Below are positions 43,957 to 53,521 of a stretch of DNA of 64,000 nucleotides, piece after piece (position 1 is the first letter of the stretch; each line of letters opens with the position of its first letter). Below the pieces are notes generated by a model. The model made no database searches, had not been told where the DNA came from, and worked only from the letters and a program-made list of their open reading frames with translations. The stretch is from an uncultured Lachnospiraceae bacterium. GTDB taxonomy: Bacteria > Bacillota > Clostridia > Lachnospirales > Lachnospiraceae. A program made the position numbers and the translations under genes. The stretch lies in the NCBI GenBank assembly GCA_902779575.1, contig CACZBW010000006.1:186001-250000 (forward strand), read 5' to 3'.

Positions 43957-46085
43957 TTTTTATTTTTCGAAACACTGCTTCCTTCCCCGGCCGTCGCACT
44001 TTTCAGCACGAGGGCGGAGACAGCGGGCAGCGTAAGCGTCAGAAATCCTCCGCGCACCGGAAAGCGCTCCCTTTCCTCTGTAAAACCGGTTAAATCCGAG
44101 CAGAAAATCCGCTCCATCTCACAGTTCACCGGCACGCCTGCCTCCCAGACCGGAATCCGGACAGCAGTCTCATGCTGCGCATTGTTGAAGGCGGTTATGA
44201 TCTGTTCATTTTCATCAAATCTTCCGTAAAAAAGACAGTTCTCTTCCCCGCCCAGCATGCGGAGGGAACCGGTCCGGAGCACCGGATGCTTCCTGTGCAT
44301 GCGGATCGCCTGCCGGTGGAATTCCAGCATCTCCCGGTCTTCCTTCCCCCAGGGATAGGTTCTGCGGTTGTCCGGGTCCGTGAAGCCGCATACGCCTGCC
44401 TCGTCCCCGTAATAGACCGCGGGCGCTCCGGGCCAGGTCATCTGCATGATCACCGCTTCCCGCATGACAGGCCGGCTGACGCCGTCCGAAGCGGCGTCGT
44501 AGTCAAACTGTCCGACACGCGCCGCGATATGGTTGGTCCTGGTCAGGAAACGGCTGTGATCATGGTTGGAAAGCTCATTCATGGCCGTCAGCAGGGACGG
44601 CTCCATAAAGCTGGCCATGTGATAGCGCACGGCGTCACGGAAATTGGGATAATTCCCGATCTGCTCCGGAATAAATACGTCAGAATGCTTTTCCATCCCC
44701 GTAAAAAACCAGGTCAGGGGTTCCATGAACGCGTCATAATTCATGACGCTGTCCCATTCGTCTCCCTTGAGCCAGCTCTCACAGTTTCCGTAATGCTCTG
44801 CCAGGATCAGCGCGTCCGGGTTCGCCTCTTTGACCACAGTCCGGAAACGCTTCCAGAAGCTGTGGTTGAATTCGGGGGAAAAGCCGAGGTCCGCGGCAAC
44901 GTCAAGGCGCCATCCGTCGGCATTGTAAGGAGGACTGACCCATTTTTCCCCGATCTGGAGAATGTATTCCGTAAGCTCCTCCGAGTTCTCATAATTCAGC
45001 TTGGGCAGCGTATCCACTCCCCACCATCCCTCATAGGAGTCATTGTCCGGCCAGGCATTCTCGTCCTTAAAGGAGAAATAAGGTCTCCAGGGGCTGTCAG
45101 GGTCCAGATAGGCGCCCTCCGGGCCTTTCCGGCTCTCCTTATAGATCCCTTCCCGGTCCATCCAGCGGTTGAAGGAACCGCAGTGATTGAAGACCCCGTC
45201 CAGGATCAGCCGCATTCCGCGGGCGTGGATCTCGCCGCACAGGAGCCGGAAGAGGTCATTGCTTGCTTCCAGGTTCCTCTCGTCCGTGACGCGGCGGATA
45301 TAGCGCTCCGAATCCGTATTCTCCTGATCCCCATCCTTAAGGACCTGTCCGCCGTCAGCGACAATCCTGCCCAGGTGAGGATCGATAAAGCCGTAATCCT
45401 GCGTATCATATTTGTGATTGGAAGGAGACAGAAACAGAGGATTAAAATAGATTACCTCGATCCCCAGTTCCTGCAGATAATCCAGCTTTTTCCGGACTCC
45501 CTCCAGATCCCCGCCGTAAAAATTCCCGACGTCAAAGGGTTCCGGAAGCCTGTCCCAGTCTGCGACCCGGTGCGTATGCCCGCCTCCGTAGCTGTATTCA
45601 TGGTCAAGCACATCATTGCCGGGATCCCCGTTGCAGAAGCGGTCCGTAAAGATCTGGTACATGACGGCGCCTTTTGCCCAGTCAGGCGTCGAAAAACCCG
45701 GGCAGATCCGGAAAAGAAAATGTTCATCCGGCTGCTCCGAAACGCCTCCTTTTGTATAGCAGACCTGCCGGTCACGGCCGTGCACCTCAAAATAATAGGC
45801 CAGCGGCTCATCCGACAGGCGGAGCTTAACCGCGAAATAATCAAAAACGCCTTCCGACCGCTCCGGCGTCATAGGAAGCTTCTCCCTGTTTACCGGGCAA
45901 AGATAAACTGCCTCCGCGTTCGCCGCGGCTGTACGGAAGCGAATCGTAACTTCCTCCCCTATCTCCGGCTCCATGGGACAGACGAAAGTTTTTGTCCCGT
46001 CAGAAAAAAGGGCGTCTGTATTCAGAATGCCGGCCGCATCCGCCGGAAAGGTTCTCTCTTCTCTGTCGTCAGCAGAATTCTGCAT
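43953..46085 (-). CDS. GH13 alpha-glucan hydrolase (neopullulanase/cyclomaltodextrinase type)
   Basis: A 710-residue enzyme acting on alpha-glucans or cyclodextrins. It has an N-terminal beta-sandwich (about 20-125, like CBM34) and a TIM barrel: GAVMYQIFTDRFCNGD, GIEVIYFNPLF, nucleophile in GWRLDVA near 390, acid/base in ILAEHYG near 428, and the third Asp in ELSNHD near 505. A C-terminal beta domain follows. No signal peptide is seen, so it is cytoplasmic. The N-terminal domain suggests the neopullulanase group, but linkage preference cannot be fixed from sequence. Confidence 0.92.
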   Translation of the reverse strand: MQNSADDREERTFPADAAGILNTDALFSDGTKTFVCPMEPEIGEEVTIRFRTAAANAEAVYLCPVNREKLPMTPERSEGVFDYFAVKLRLSDEPLAYYFEVHGRDRQVCYTKGGVSEQPDEHFLFRICPGFSTPDWAKGAVMYQIFTDRFCNGDPGNDVLDHEYSYGGGHTHRVADWDRLPEPFDVGNFYGGDLEGVRKKLDYLQELGIEVIYFNPLFLSPSNHKYDTQDYGFIDPHLGRIVADGGQVLKDGDQENTDSERYIRRVTDERNLEASNDLFRLLCGEIHARGMRLILDGVFNHCGSFNRWMDREGIYKESRKGPEGAYLDPDSPWRPYFSFKDENAWPDNDSYEGWWGVDTLPKLNYENSEELTEYILQIGEKWVSPPYNADGWRLDVAADLGFSPEFNHSFWKRFRTVVKEANPDALILAEHYGNCESWLKGDEWDSVMNYDAFMEPLTWFFTGMEKHSDVFIPEQIGNYPNFRDAVRYHMASFMEPSLLTAMNELSNHDHSRFLTRTNHIAARVGQFDYDAASDGVSRPVMREAVIMQMTWPGAPAVYYGDEAGVCGFTDPDNRRTYPWGKEDREMLEFHRQAIRMHRKHPVLRTGSLRMLGGEENCLFYGRFDENEQIITAFNNAQHETAVRIPVWEAGVPVNCEMERIFCSDLTGFTEERERFPVRGGFLTLTLPAVSALVLKSATAGEGSSVSKNKN

Positions 46086-46642
46086 GCTGTAATCTCTCTT
46101 CCTGAAACGCAGAGATGCGCTGTCCTGCAGGCTCTTCCAGGCTGAAAAGCCGGATCATCAGCATTTCTCTGTTTTGATTTCTGAGTTCCGCCGGACGGCG
46201 CCGGCCATACGTCTGCCGGGAGAAAGGCAGCGCCGCAAAAGCGACTGCTGCCCCGGTCAAGGAATGCTGCCCCGGTTCCTGCCGCGCCGTTTCTTCCGGG
46301 TGTGAAAAAAGGACAGCGCGCAAACGCTGCCCTTTTCTCTTGGAGAAGGTATTCTCTTATGGGGTGTAGCAAAAACTATATAATGTATTGGGGTTTTACG
46401 AATTAATTTTATCACACCCCCTGCAAGAAGTGTGCCCAAACATGCACAAATATATCCAGCAAAATTGTGCAAGTTGTACAGACAAGTTGCTTTTCAGCAT
46501 CCAGCGCAATGTTTACAAGACAATTTGCCCGCTCAATTTATATATTCGCAAATTTATACTTTGTATTTCGCTTTTTCTGACGCTCTCCGGGAAAGTGTGA
46601 CCGGGTCATTTCCAGTCAGCAAATCCTTCCCGCCAGCGTCTC
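46086..46642. other. Gap between the GH13 gene and ftsH2
   Basis: No gene is supported. It contains the hairpin terminator at 46304-46336, an inverted repeat GAGAA/TTCTC (46343-46356), and an AT-rich stretch (46370-46580) with no clear promoter pair. Confidence 0.4.
46304..46336 (-). terminator. Hairpin terminator downstream of ftsH2
   Basis: On the minus strand AAAAGGGCAGCG pairs with CGCTGTCCTTTT, with one mismatch, and runs into a T tract. It lies 300 bp after the ftsH2 stop and just before the GH13 leader. Confidence 0.65.
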
Positions 46643-48457
46643 TCAGAACAGAGCCTCGAACTCTTCCCGGGTTATTTTTTCCTTTTCCAGCAAAAGCTCC
46701 GCGGACCTGTCCAGGACATCCCTGTGCGAAGAAATCAGATCCTTCGCCTGGCTGTAGGCACTGTCGATGATCTGCTTCACTTCTTCGTCGATGACGGAGG
46801 CGATCCGTTCCCCGTACTGTCTGGTATGCGCCAGCTCCTTCCCGATGAAGATCTCATCTTCGCTCTGTTCATAATTGATCGGGCCCAGGCGTTCGGAGAA
46901 GCCGTACTTTGTGACCATGGCCCTGGCAATACCGGAAGCCTCCTTGATATCCTGGGACGCGCCCGTCGTGATATCCCCGATCACAAGTTCCTCCGCAACC
47001 CGCCCGCCGAGACTGACGACGATGTTCTGGAACATCTTGTTCTTTGTATCGAACATCTCGTCTCTCTCCGGCAGAGGCATGGTATAGCCTGCCGCCCCGC
47101 GGCCCGTGGGGATAATCGAGATCGTGTGGACCGGCCCGACATCCGGAAGCAGATGGAAGAGAATGGCGTGTCCGGACTCATGGTAAGCCGTAATCCGCTT
47201 TTCTTTCTCCGAAATAACCCTGCTGTGCTTCTCCGGCCCGATGCCGATATGAATGAAGGCCTGGTTAATATCGCTCTGCTTCAGGTAAGTCCTTTTATTC
47301 TTAGCGGCAAGGATCGCCGCTTCGTTCATGAGATTCTCCAGATCCGCCCCCGTGAATCCCGCTGTCGTGCGCGCGACGATCTGAAGATCCACGTCATCTG
47401 AAAGAGGTTTATTCTTCGAATGAACCTTCAGGATCTCCTCCCGGCCTTTCACGTCCGGACGGCCTACCGCCACCTGGCGGTCAAAACGTCCCGCTCTGAG
47501 GATCGCCGGATCCAGAATATCCACGCGGTTCGTCGCAGCCATTACGATGATGCCTTCATTCTCCGAAAAACCGTCCATCTCCACAAGAAGCTGGTTCAGC
47601 GTCTGTTCCCGCTCGTCATGTCCCCCGCCCATGCCGGTTCCTCTCCGGCGGCCGACCGCGTCGATCTCGTCTATGAACACGATGCAGGGCTGGTTTTTCT
47701 TCGCCTCCTCGAAGAGGTCCCTCACACGGGAGGCGCCGACGCCCACGAACATCTCCACAAAATCCGAGCCGGAAATGGAGAAGAAGGGAACTCCCGCTTC
47801 CCCCGCTACCGCCCTCGCCAGAAGCGTCTTGCCGGTTCCGGGCGGGCCCACCAGGATAATGCCTTTCGGTATGCGGGCGCCCACTTTCAGGAACTGTTCC
47901 GGCTCGGACAGGAACTGGACAATCTCCGCCAGCTCTTCCTTTTCCTCATCAAGTCCCGCCACGTCGTCAAATGTGACCTTCCGCGCGTCCGGCGTAAACA
48001 TCCTGGCGCGGCTCTTTCCGAAATTCATCATCACGGAACCGCTTCCGCCGCCCTGCTGCCGGTTGAGAAACATGATCAGGAACAGGAACATGACCGACAT
48101 CAGAATCACCGGCAGAATGGAAGTAAAGAGGATTCCGCTCCTGGATACATTCTCCACATCGACCGTTACGTCATAAGCGCTCAGCAGCTCCTGCGCCGCA
48201 TTGACGTCGGAGACATTCACCGTAAGTACTTCATCTTCTGTGGTTGTCACCTGCAGGGTACCGGTCGGGACTTCCTCATTCTGGATCACGTCCACTCTGG
48301 ATACTTCTCCTTTTTCCAGCATATGGACAAGCCTCGCCTGCGTGATGTCGCTTCTGCCGTTGAAGCTGTCGCGCAGCGCGAAAATCAGAAAGATGCAGAT
48401 CATTCCGAGCAGAAGGTAAAAACCCGTTCCTCTCGAAGTCTTATTCAAACTGTGCAA
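46643..48457 (-). CDS. ftsH: FtsH, membrane AAA+ zinc protease (second copy, tilS-hpt context)
   Basis: A 604-residue membrane protease. Membrane segments lie near residues 12-28 and 108-130; Walker A GPPGTGKT is near 203, Walker [14 protein letters not shown] follows, and the zinc site HESGH is near 423. The position after tilS and hpt is the conserved one, so this is the housekeeping orthologue. It ends cleanly after EEFEALF, without the low-complexity tail of the first copy. It is 56 bp downstream of hpt and in one operon with it. Confidence 0.97.
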   Translation of the reverse strand: MHSLNKTSRGTGFYLLLGMICIFLIFALRDSFNGRSDITQARLVHMLEKGEVSRVDVIQNEEVPTGTLQVTTTEDEVLTVNVSDVNAAQELLSAYDVTVDVENVSRSGILFTSILPVILMSVMFLFLIMFLNRQQGGGSGSVMMNFGKSRARMFTPDARKVTFDDVAGLDEEKEELAEIVQFLSEPEQFLKVGARIPKGIILVGPPGTGKTLLARAVAGEAGVPFFSISGSDFVEMFVGVGASRVRDLFEEAKKNQPCIVFIDEIDAVGRRRGTGMGGGHDEREQTLNQLLVEMDGFSENEGIIVMAATNRVDILDPAILRAGRFDRQVAVGRPDVKGREEILKVHSKNKPLSDDVDLQIVARTTAGFTGADLENLMNEAAILAAKNKRTYLKQSDINQAFIHIGIGPEKHSRVISEKEKRITAYHESGHAILFHLLPDVGPVHTISIIPTGRGAAGYTMPLPERDEMFDTKNKMFQNIVVSLGGRVAEELVIGDITTGASQDIKEASGIARAMVTKYGFSERLGPINYEQSEDEIFIGKELAHTRQYGERIASVIDEEVKQIIDSAYSQAKDLISSHRDVLDRSAELLLEKEKITREEFEALF

Positions 48458-48513
48458 CTCCTTTCCCGCGAAAACCGGCCTGAGCCGGTAATCATATATG
48501 TTTCCGCACGGGA

Positions 48514-49044
48514 TTACTCTTCAGAGAGGGCAAGCACCCCGATATAGGGAAGATTCCGGTATCTCTGATCATAATCAAGGCCGTAACCGATCACGAATTC
48601 ATCCGGGATCTGGAATCCCTGGTAATCCACGTCCACCTCACATTCCCTGCGGTCCGGCTTGTCAAGCAGCGTACAGAGACGGATGCTTGCCGGCCTGCGG
48701 TTTGAAAGGTTTTTAAGCAGATAGCTCAGCGTGCGGCCGGAGTCAATAATATCCTCCACCACGATCACCTCGCGCCCTTCCAGCGGCTCGTCCAGGTCCT
48801 TGATCAGTTTGACGATGCCGGAAGATTTCGTTCCGCTGCCGTAGCTTGACACAGACATAAAGTCCATAGTCACCGGAATGGTCAGACGTTTTGCAAGTTC
48901 ACAGACAAAAAACACGCTGCCCTTGAGAATCCCTACGAGATGGACCACCTTTCCCTCATAATCCCTGCTGATCTCATCGGCAAGCTGCTGAATGCGTTCC
49001 TCCACCTTATCCTGGGGAATCAGAATTCTGGTTGTCTCTTTCAT
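48514..49044 (-). CDS. hpt: Hypoxanthine phosphoribosyltransferase
   Basis: Salvages hypoxanthine and guanine to IMP and GMP with PRPP. It has 176 residues: [29 protein letters not shown], and the PRPP loop [17 protein letters not shown]. It lies between tilS and ftsH, the order conserved across Firmicutes. In Bacillus HprT and TilS jointly activate ftsH transcription; whether that holds here is inference from the same gene order. Confidence 0.97.
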   Translation of the reverse strand: MKETTRILIPQDKVEERIQQLADEISRDYEGKVVHLVGILKGSVFFVCELAKRLTIPVTMDFMSVSSYGSGTKSSGIVKLIKDLDEPLEGREVIVVEDIIDSGRTLSYLLKNLSNRRPASIRLCTLLDKPDRRECEVDVDYQGFQIPDEFVIGYGLDYDQRYRNLPYIGVLALSEE

Positions 49045-49113
49045 CTTCCTCTCTCCTTCTGGAAAGTCTGTCTTCCGTGTCCTGCCCGCTCCGGGTACGG
49101 AAGGATGCTTCCT

Positions 49114-50589
49114 TCATCCCCCGTCCGGCAGCCGCGCTTCATCTTCCTTCACTACCTTTATATAAGGATCCCCGCACTTCACCCGGGCGCCTTCACTGAT
49201 TCTTCCGCCGACAACCCAGAGGATATGGCTTCCCTGCGCAAGCAGGGGAATGCGGTCTCTGATTTCCCTCGGGATCTTGCAGCCGATGAAATAATCTTTC
49301 AGTTTCTGTCTCCCGCCGGAAGCGTTCACGATCAGGTAGTCTCCGCTTCTTCTTGTGCGCATGCACAGATACGCACCCATTGTATCATACGAGAGCCATT
49401 TCGTGTATCTTTTTTGTTCAATCACGGCGGGACTTCCGGGAGCATTTCCGCCCGGAAACAAGCTTCCGAAAGCGCAGCGGTAAGGGCTTCCGCCGAAGGA
49501 AAAAGTCCCTTCTTCCCGGAGCGGAACTTCCATCCATTCTTCTCGGGCAGCTTCTGCAGCGAAGCCCGGAGGAATAAAGCGGAGAATTCCGTCCTCCCGG
49601 ACCGCCCGGCCCCCTCCGGGAAGGCTGGCGGCTTTTCCGCAGCTCATGGATGCAAGGGCCAGCAGTTCCTCCACATGAACTCTGCCGACGTCTTTCAGGC
49701 TGCCTCCCGGCATCACGCCCCGGATACACTCCCGCAGGACTCTCCGCCGGATCAGCGGGTCTTCCCGGAAAAAGCGGTCAAGGAGCAGAATCTTCGTCCC
49801 GCCTTCCGGCCCGCTTCTGATCATTTCCCCCGCAGCCTTCGCTGTCTGTCGGGCAAGGTAGTCCTCTGTCTCCCGCAGCTGCTCCGCCGCCAGGGAAATG
49901 TGCTCCGCGGTCCTGCTGTTCAGGGCTTCCAGCTCCGGAAGAACGGAAAGGCGGATTCTGTTCCGGGTAATCTCCAGGTCTTCATTGGTCCTGTCTGTAC
50001 AGAAAGGAATGCCCTTCTCCATCAGAAATGATTCAATTTCCCTGCGCCTTGTCCCGATCAGGGGCCGGATCAGGAAAATCTCCCTGCCTTCCCCGCCTTT
50101 CTTTCCGAGACTGCGGACCGGACGGATCCCGCCCAGCCCTCTCAGGCTGCTCCCCCTGGTCAGGTTCCAGAGAACCGTCTCCGCCTGATCATTCAGGTTA
50201 TGCGCGACCGCTATCTTATTTGCCCCCGTCTTTAAGGCGGTTTCCAGGAAAATGCGGTATCTCTCCTCCCGTGCCGTCTCCTCCGTTCCCTGTCCCAGCG
50301 CTTTCGCAAGGTCGGGGACCCGGATATGTTCGACGGAAAGCGGAATCTCCAGCCGGGCGCACAGCTCCCGGACAAAAACGCAGTCTGACTCAGACTCCGC
50401 GCCCCTGATCCCGTGTTCCACATGGACCGCCTCCAGCAGAAAATCCCTCCGGGGCGCCAGTTCCCTGAGCAGATAAAGAAGACATACTGAATCCGCTCCG
50501 CCGGAAACCCCGGCAAGAATATGATCCCCGGCCTGCAGCATCCCGTATCTGTCCGCCAGCTCTTCTGTCCGCCGCAGCAGAAAATCCAT
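49114..50589 (-). CDS. tilS: TilS, tRNA(Ile)-lysidine synthetase
   Basis: Converts C34 of the CAU-anticodon tRNA-Ile to lysidine so that it reads AUA. It has 491 residues. The N-terminal PP-loop ATPase has VSGGADSVCLLYLL near residue 30, then VEHGIRGAES and the conserved HNLNDQAET. The central and C-terminal domains (FIGCKIPREIRDRIPLL, then GDPYIKV) match the long TilS form. It is co-directional with divIC upstream and hpt downstream. No spoIIE lies between divIC and tilS. Confidence 0.96.
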   Translation of the reverse strand: MDFLLRRTEELADRYGMLQAGDHILAGVSGGADSVCLLYLLRELAPRRDFLLEAVHVEHGIRGAESESDCVFVRELCARLEIPLSVEHIRVPDLAKALGQGTEETAREERYRIFLETALKTGANKIAVAHNLNDQAETVLWNLTRGSSLRGLGGIRPVRSLGKKGGEGREIFLIRPLIGTRRREIESFLMEKGIPFCTDRTNEDLEITRNRIRLSVLPELEALNSRTAEHISLAAEQLRETEDYLARQTAKAAGEMIRSGPEGGTKILLLDRFFREDPLIRRRVLRECIRGVMPGGSLKDVGRVHVEELLALASMSCGKAASLPGGGRAVREDGILRFIPPGFAAEAAREEWMEVPLREEGTFSFGGSPYRCAFGSLFPGGNAPGSPAVIEQKRYTKWLSYDTMGAYLCMRTRRSGDYLIVNASGGRQKLKDYFIGCKIPREIRDRIPLLAQGSHILWVVGGRISEGARVKCGDPYIKVVKEDEARLPDGG

Positions 50590-50731
50590 CGCCTGCCCCC
50601 TTTCCCGTTTCCGGCATCACCTGTCTCTCTGCCAGTACCCCGAACCGGAATCACAGGCAGTACGCGATGAAGAATAAAAAGCTCTGCAGAACTACGTTCC
50701 GCAGAGCAATCTCTTCTCTGTATCCGGTCCA

Positions 50732-51040
50732 TCAGCTGCCGGCCGAGCGGAATATGACCTCATCCGGATAGACGAAGCCGAACTTCTCCCGGGCAGTCTT
50801 TTCCACATACTCATCCGACCTTGTGTAGGCGCGGAAATCCTCGATCTGTTCTGATCTTCCTTCTTCTTCCACAATCAGCTCGCTCAGCTGGCTGATCTGG
50901 TCGGCGAGCGCGGCATTCTTCAAAGTAAGCCTGCGACTCTGATAGACCATGACAACAAGAAGAATCATAACAACCAGCATGATCAGGACCATGCCGCGCT
51001 GGTTGCTCCTGGCAACCGGCCTCTTACCCTGTCCGGACAT
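50732..51040 (-). CDS. DivIC/FtsB-like septum formation initiator
   Basis: A 102-residue division protein: a short cytoplasmic N-terminus, one membrane helix (GMVLIMLVVMILLVVMVYQS), a coiled coil with regular leucines, and the C-terminal segment EYVEKTAREKFGFVYPDEVIF that marks the DivIC/FtsB family. It joins the FtsL-FtsQ/DivIB complex at the septum. In spore-forming relatives yabP and yabQ lie between this gene and rqcP; here that gap is only 150 bp. Confidence 0.9.
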   Translation of the reverse strand: MSGQGKRPVARSNQRGMVLIMLVVMILLVVMVYQSRRLTLKNAALADQISQLSELIVEEEGRSEQIEDFRAYTRSDEYVEKTAREKFGFVYPDEVIFRSAGS

Positions 51041-51124
51041 AGTTTTTTACCCCTTTTATCCCCTGACTGACTCTGTCCGACTGCTCCCCAGCTGCGAACA
51101 GAATCTTAAGAAAAATCAAAGATT

Positions 51125-51153
51125 ATTCTAAACTGCGCAGGACAATTATGCAA
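51125..51153 (-). promoter_or_regulatory. Possible promoter of the divIC-tilS-hpt-ftsH unit
   Basis: Minus strand TTGCAT (51148-51153), 17-bp spacer, TAGAAT (51125-51130). The -35 is weak. Confidence 0.4.
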
Positions 51154-51190
51154 GAACCTTCTCCTCATTTTCCGGAAAAGTTACAAAAAT

Positions 51191-51430
51191 TTAAAGATAT
51201 CGAAACATCTCCTGCGCCTCTTCCTTGCGGACAGTCTCCTGTATGCTGAGTACTTCCGCTTTGACGCTCCGGTTTCCGAAAGCGATCTCAATCACGTCTC
51301 CCTCTTTCACCGGCGCGGAAGCCCTGGCAATCTTCCCGTTCAGCAGTACCCGTCCCGCGTCGCAGGCCTCATTCGCGACCGTTCTGCGCTTTACCAGCCG
51401 GGACACTTTCAGATATTTATCCAGTCTCAT
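51191..51430 (-). CDS. rqcP: RqcP/YabO, S4-domain ribosome quality-control protein
   Basis: A 79-residue S4 RNA-binding protein (MRLDKYLKVSRLVKRRTVAN, then AGRVLLNGKIARAS). In Bacillus RqcP works with RqcH on 50S subunits that carry stuck nascent chains, adding C-terminal alanine tails. MRLDKYLKV at 51430 has a GGGGGG run upstream and is the family start; the open frame begins nine codons earlier. It follows hup but is separated from it by a terminator. Confidence 0.93.
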   Translation of the reverse strand: MRLDKYLKVSRLVKRRTVANEACDAGRVLLNGKIARASAPVKEGDVIEIAFGNRSVKAEVLSIQETVRKEEAQEMFRYL

Positions 51431-51459
51431 ATGCTTTCCCCCCAAAAAGTTTCCCAAAA

Positions 51460-51490
51460 AGAAACCGGGGATGAACCATCCCCGGTCTCA
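51460..51490 (-). terminator. Terminator between hup and rqcP
   Basis: A perfect 10-bp stem ACCGGGGATG/CATCCCCGGT (51464-51473 with 51477-51486) followed on the minus strand by a T-rich tract. The high-level hup transcript would mostly stop here, with some readthrough into rqcP. Confidence 0.85.
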
Positions 51491-51520
51491 TATCATTCTT
51501 TTCTTACAGGAACGCCCGTC

Positions 51521-51793
51521 TCAGTTCAGGCTGTCCTTCAGTGCCTTGCCAGCTTTGAACTTCGGAGACTTGGACGCTTTGATCGTCATGGTCTCACCTG
51601 TCTGCGGATTCCTGCCCTCACGTGCTGCTCTCTCAGAAACTTCGAATGTTCCGAAACCAACAACCTGGATCTTCTCACCCTTCTTCAGTTCTTCGCCAAC
51701 TACCTCAGTAAAAGCCTTAAGAGCCTTCTCTGCATCCTTTTTGCTCAGTTCAGCCTTCTCGGCGATTGCCGCAACAAGTTCAGTTTTATTCAT
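51521..51793 (-). CDS. hup: HU, DNA-binding protein
   Basis: A 90-residue nucleoid protein. MNKTELVAAIAEKAELSKKD forms the helical dimer body; VVGFGTFEVSERAAREGRNP and the arm GETMTIKASKSPKFKAGKAL bind and bend DNA. It is full family length. It is the first gene of the conserved cluster, with the strongest promoter there (51860-51888). Confidence 0.98.
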   Translation of the reverse strand: MNKTELVAAIAEKAELSKKDAEKALKAFTEVVGEELKKGEKIQVVGFGTFEVSERAAREGRNPQTGETMTIKASKSPKFKAGKALKDSLN

Positions 51794-51859
51794 GAGATTA
51801 CTCCTTCTCTGATCAGTGTATTTTCCCCGTCCGTCCCCATAGGACCGGCACTGATAATA

Positions 51860-51888
51860 CTTATATAACCGATACCTCTGTTTGTCAA
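51860..51888 (-). promoter_or_regulatory. Sigma-A promoter of hup
   Basis: Minus strand perfect TTGACA (51883-51888), 17-bp spacer, TATAAG (51860-51865), about 65 bp before the start. Confidence 0.8.
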
Positions 51889-51957
51889 GCGTTTTGCCCT
51901 GTTTCCCCGCAATTCAACGCAGGCTTCCGGCTTTCCCCCATCGCTTTTTTCCGCAGC

Positions 51958-53223
51958 TCAGAGCACAGTATCCGCATATACTTTTTCTATCTTTCCGTAG
52001 CCGGCGCTCTCAAGCATATCCACCTGGAATTTCGCGTTTTTGCGCAGCGGCTGAACCGTCACGATCATCCCGGCTTCCCTGAGCCGGGTCGCTTTCTCAA
52101 AGACTTCCTTCACCCTGCCGCCCGCGCTCTTCATGTCGACCAGATAGGCAGCCTTTTCCGCCTCCTGCGGCATCTTCCAGTTCAGGTCACGCAGAATGGT
52201 TACGATTCGCTCGAATCCGATCGAGAAACCGCAGGCCGGAGCGTCCTGGCCGCAGAAACGCCCGACCATCCTGTCATATCTTCCGCCTCCGGCAATGGAG
52301 AAGGAATAGTTGTCAATCGTGATTTCAAAGATGGTGCCGGTATAGTAGCTCATGCCCCTGACCAGGGTCGGGTCAAACTTCAGGGTCACGGAAGCGTCCA
52401 GCATGCCGCTCACCGCCTCCATGATCGACGACAGATCATCCGACATCCCCTGCGCGGCGTCCGTCCCGCAGGTTAACAGGATGAACTCCTTCATATCAGT
52501 TCCTTCCTCCAGCAGACGGAAGAAGGAAACGTACTTCTCCACGGATTCCGCCGCGAATCCTTCCTCAAGCAGATTCTCTTTCACGCCGTCAAGGCCGATC
52601 TTATCCATCTTGTCCAGGATTATGAAAATCTCGTCATACTGATCCTCGTTAAATCCGGCATTTGCCGCCATCGCCTTCAGGACCCTGCGGTCGTTCAGAT
52701 GGATGGTGAACGCGGAGATTCCCACTTCAGCAAAGATGGTCGTCAGAGCTTTGCTCGTCGCCGCGATCAGCTCAATCTCCGCCATAATGGAGCCGTCTCC
52801 TATGATATCGATGTCGCACTGGGTAAACTGGCGGAAGCGTCCCTTCTGCGGGCGGTCGGCACGGAACACATTGCCGATCTGAAGCGCCTTGAAGGGAGAC
52901 GGAAGATCATTGCGGTGGCAGGCGTAATACCTGCACAGCGGAACGGTCAAATCATAGCGCAGGGCACTGTCCGCCAGTTCCCCGCTCTTCAGCCCTCTCT
53001 CCAGCTCCGCGCCCCTCTTCAGAACCTTGAAGATCAGCTTCTCATTCTCGCCGCCCTGCCGTCCGGTCAGGTTTTCAATGTGTTCCATGACCGGCGTCTC
53101 TATCTCATCAAATCCAAACCTGGCGTAAGTATCCCGGATCAGTCCGAGCACATGCTGCCGAAGAACCATATCCGCAGGAAGAAAGTCCTGCATTCCCTTT
53201 ACGGGTGTCTGAATAAATTTCAT
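51958..53223 (-). CDS. hisS: Histidyl-tRNA synthetase
   Basis: Class II synthetase of 421 residues that charges tRNA-His. MKFIQTPVKGMQDFLPADM opens the fold; motif 2 is GNVFRADRPQKGRFRQFTQ, the histidine motifs are in LVRGMSYYTGTIFE and AGGGRYDRMVG, and motif 3 is GFSIGFERI. A C-terminal anticodon domain (AAYLVDMKSAG) is slightly shortened. ATG 53223 has GGAGG upstream. The leader (about 165 nt) shows no T-box core, so regulation is not apparent. HisZ is less likely because both histidine motifs are intact. Confidence 0.9.
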   Translation of the reverse strand: MKFIQTPVKGMQDFLPADMVLRQHVLGLIRDTYARFGFDEIETPVMEHIENLTGRQGGENEKLIFKVLKRGAELERGLKSGELADSALRYDLTVPLCRYYACHRNDLPSPFKALQIGNVFRADRPQKGRFRQFTQCDIDIIGDGSIMAEIELIAATSKALTTIFAEVGISAFTIHLNDRRVLKAMAANAGFNEDQYDEIFIILDKMDKIGLDGVKENLLEEGFAAESVEKYVSFFRLLEEGTDMKEFILLTCGTDAAQGMSDDLSSIMEAVSGMLDASVTLKFDPTLVRGMSYYTGTIFEITIDNYSFSIAGGGRYDRMVGRFCGQDAPACGFSIGFERIVTILRDLNWKMPQEAEKAAYLVDMKSAGGRVKEVFEKATRLREAGMIVTVQPLRKNAKFQVDMLESAGYGKIEKVYADTVL

Positions 53224-53348
53224 CGCATCCTCCACGACGGCCGTCGGCGCCCCTTTCAAAAGTTATCCGGAAAGCGCACGGACAGTCATCCATTCTGAGC
53301 GGCACCGGGCCGCTGACATTCACAGCCTTCCGTACAGCAGGCAGCAGA

Positions 53349-53362
53349 CTGTAAACAGTAAC
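53349..53362 (-). repeat. Weak match to the palindromic repeat arm
   Basis: GTTACTGTTTACAG on the minus strand matches the arm GTTACTGTTCACGG at 12 of 14 bases. It lies in the hisS leader. Confidence 0.25.
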
Positions 53363-53394
53363 TCCGGACTACAAAAACTCGTCTCACCTGAGCA

Positions 53395-53423
53395 AGTATA
53401 CCCTTTTCGCGCCGCCGGGGCAA
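53395..53423 (-). promoter_or_regulatory. Probable promoter of hisS
   Basis: Minus strand TTGCCC (53418-53423), 17-bp spacer, TATACT (53395-53400). Confidence 0.55.
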
Positions 53424-53521
53424 CCTTTTCTCTGCCGGAACAGGCAGCCCGGCCTGAAGAAGCCGGGGCACTGCGGCAGGTTTCCGTTTACCGGCCGGAA
53501 AACAGGTCCGGCCTGTAAAAA

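Noticed and set aside
53224-53420. A T-box leader before hisS
   Set aside because: No TGGNACCGCG-like core or matching antiterminator is present; the GC-rich hairpin there does not fit.
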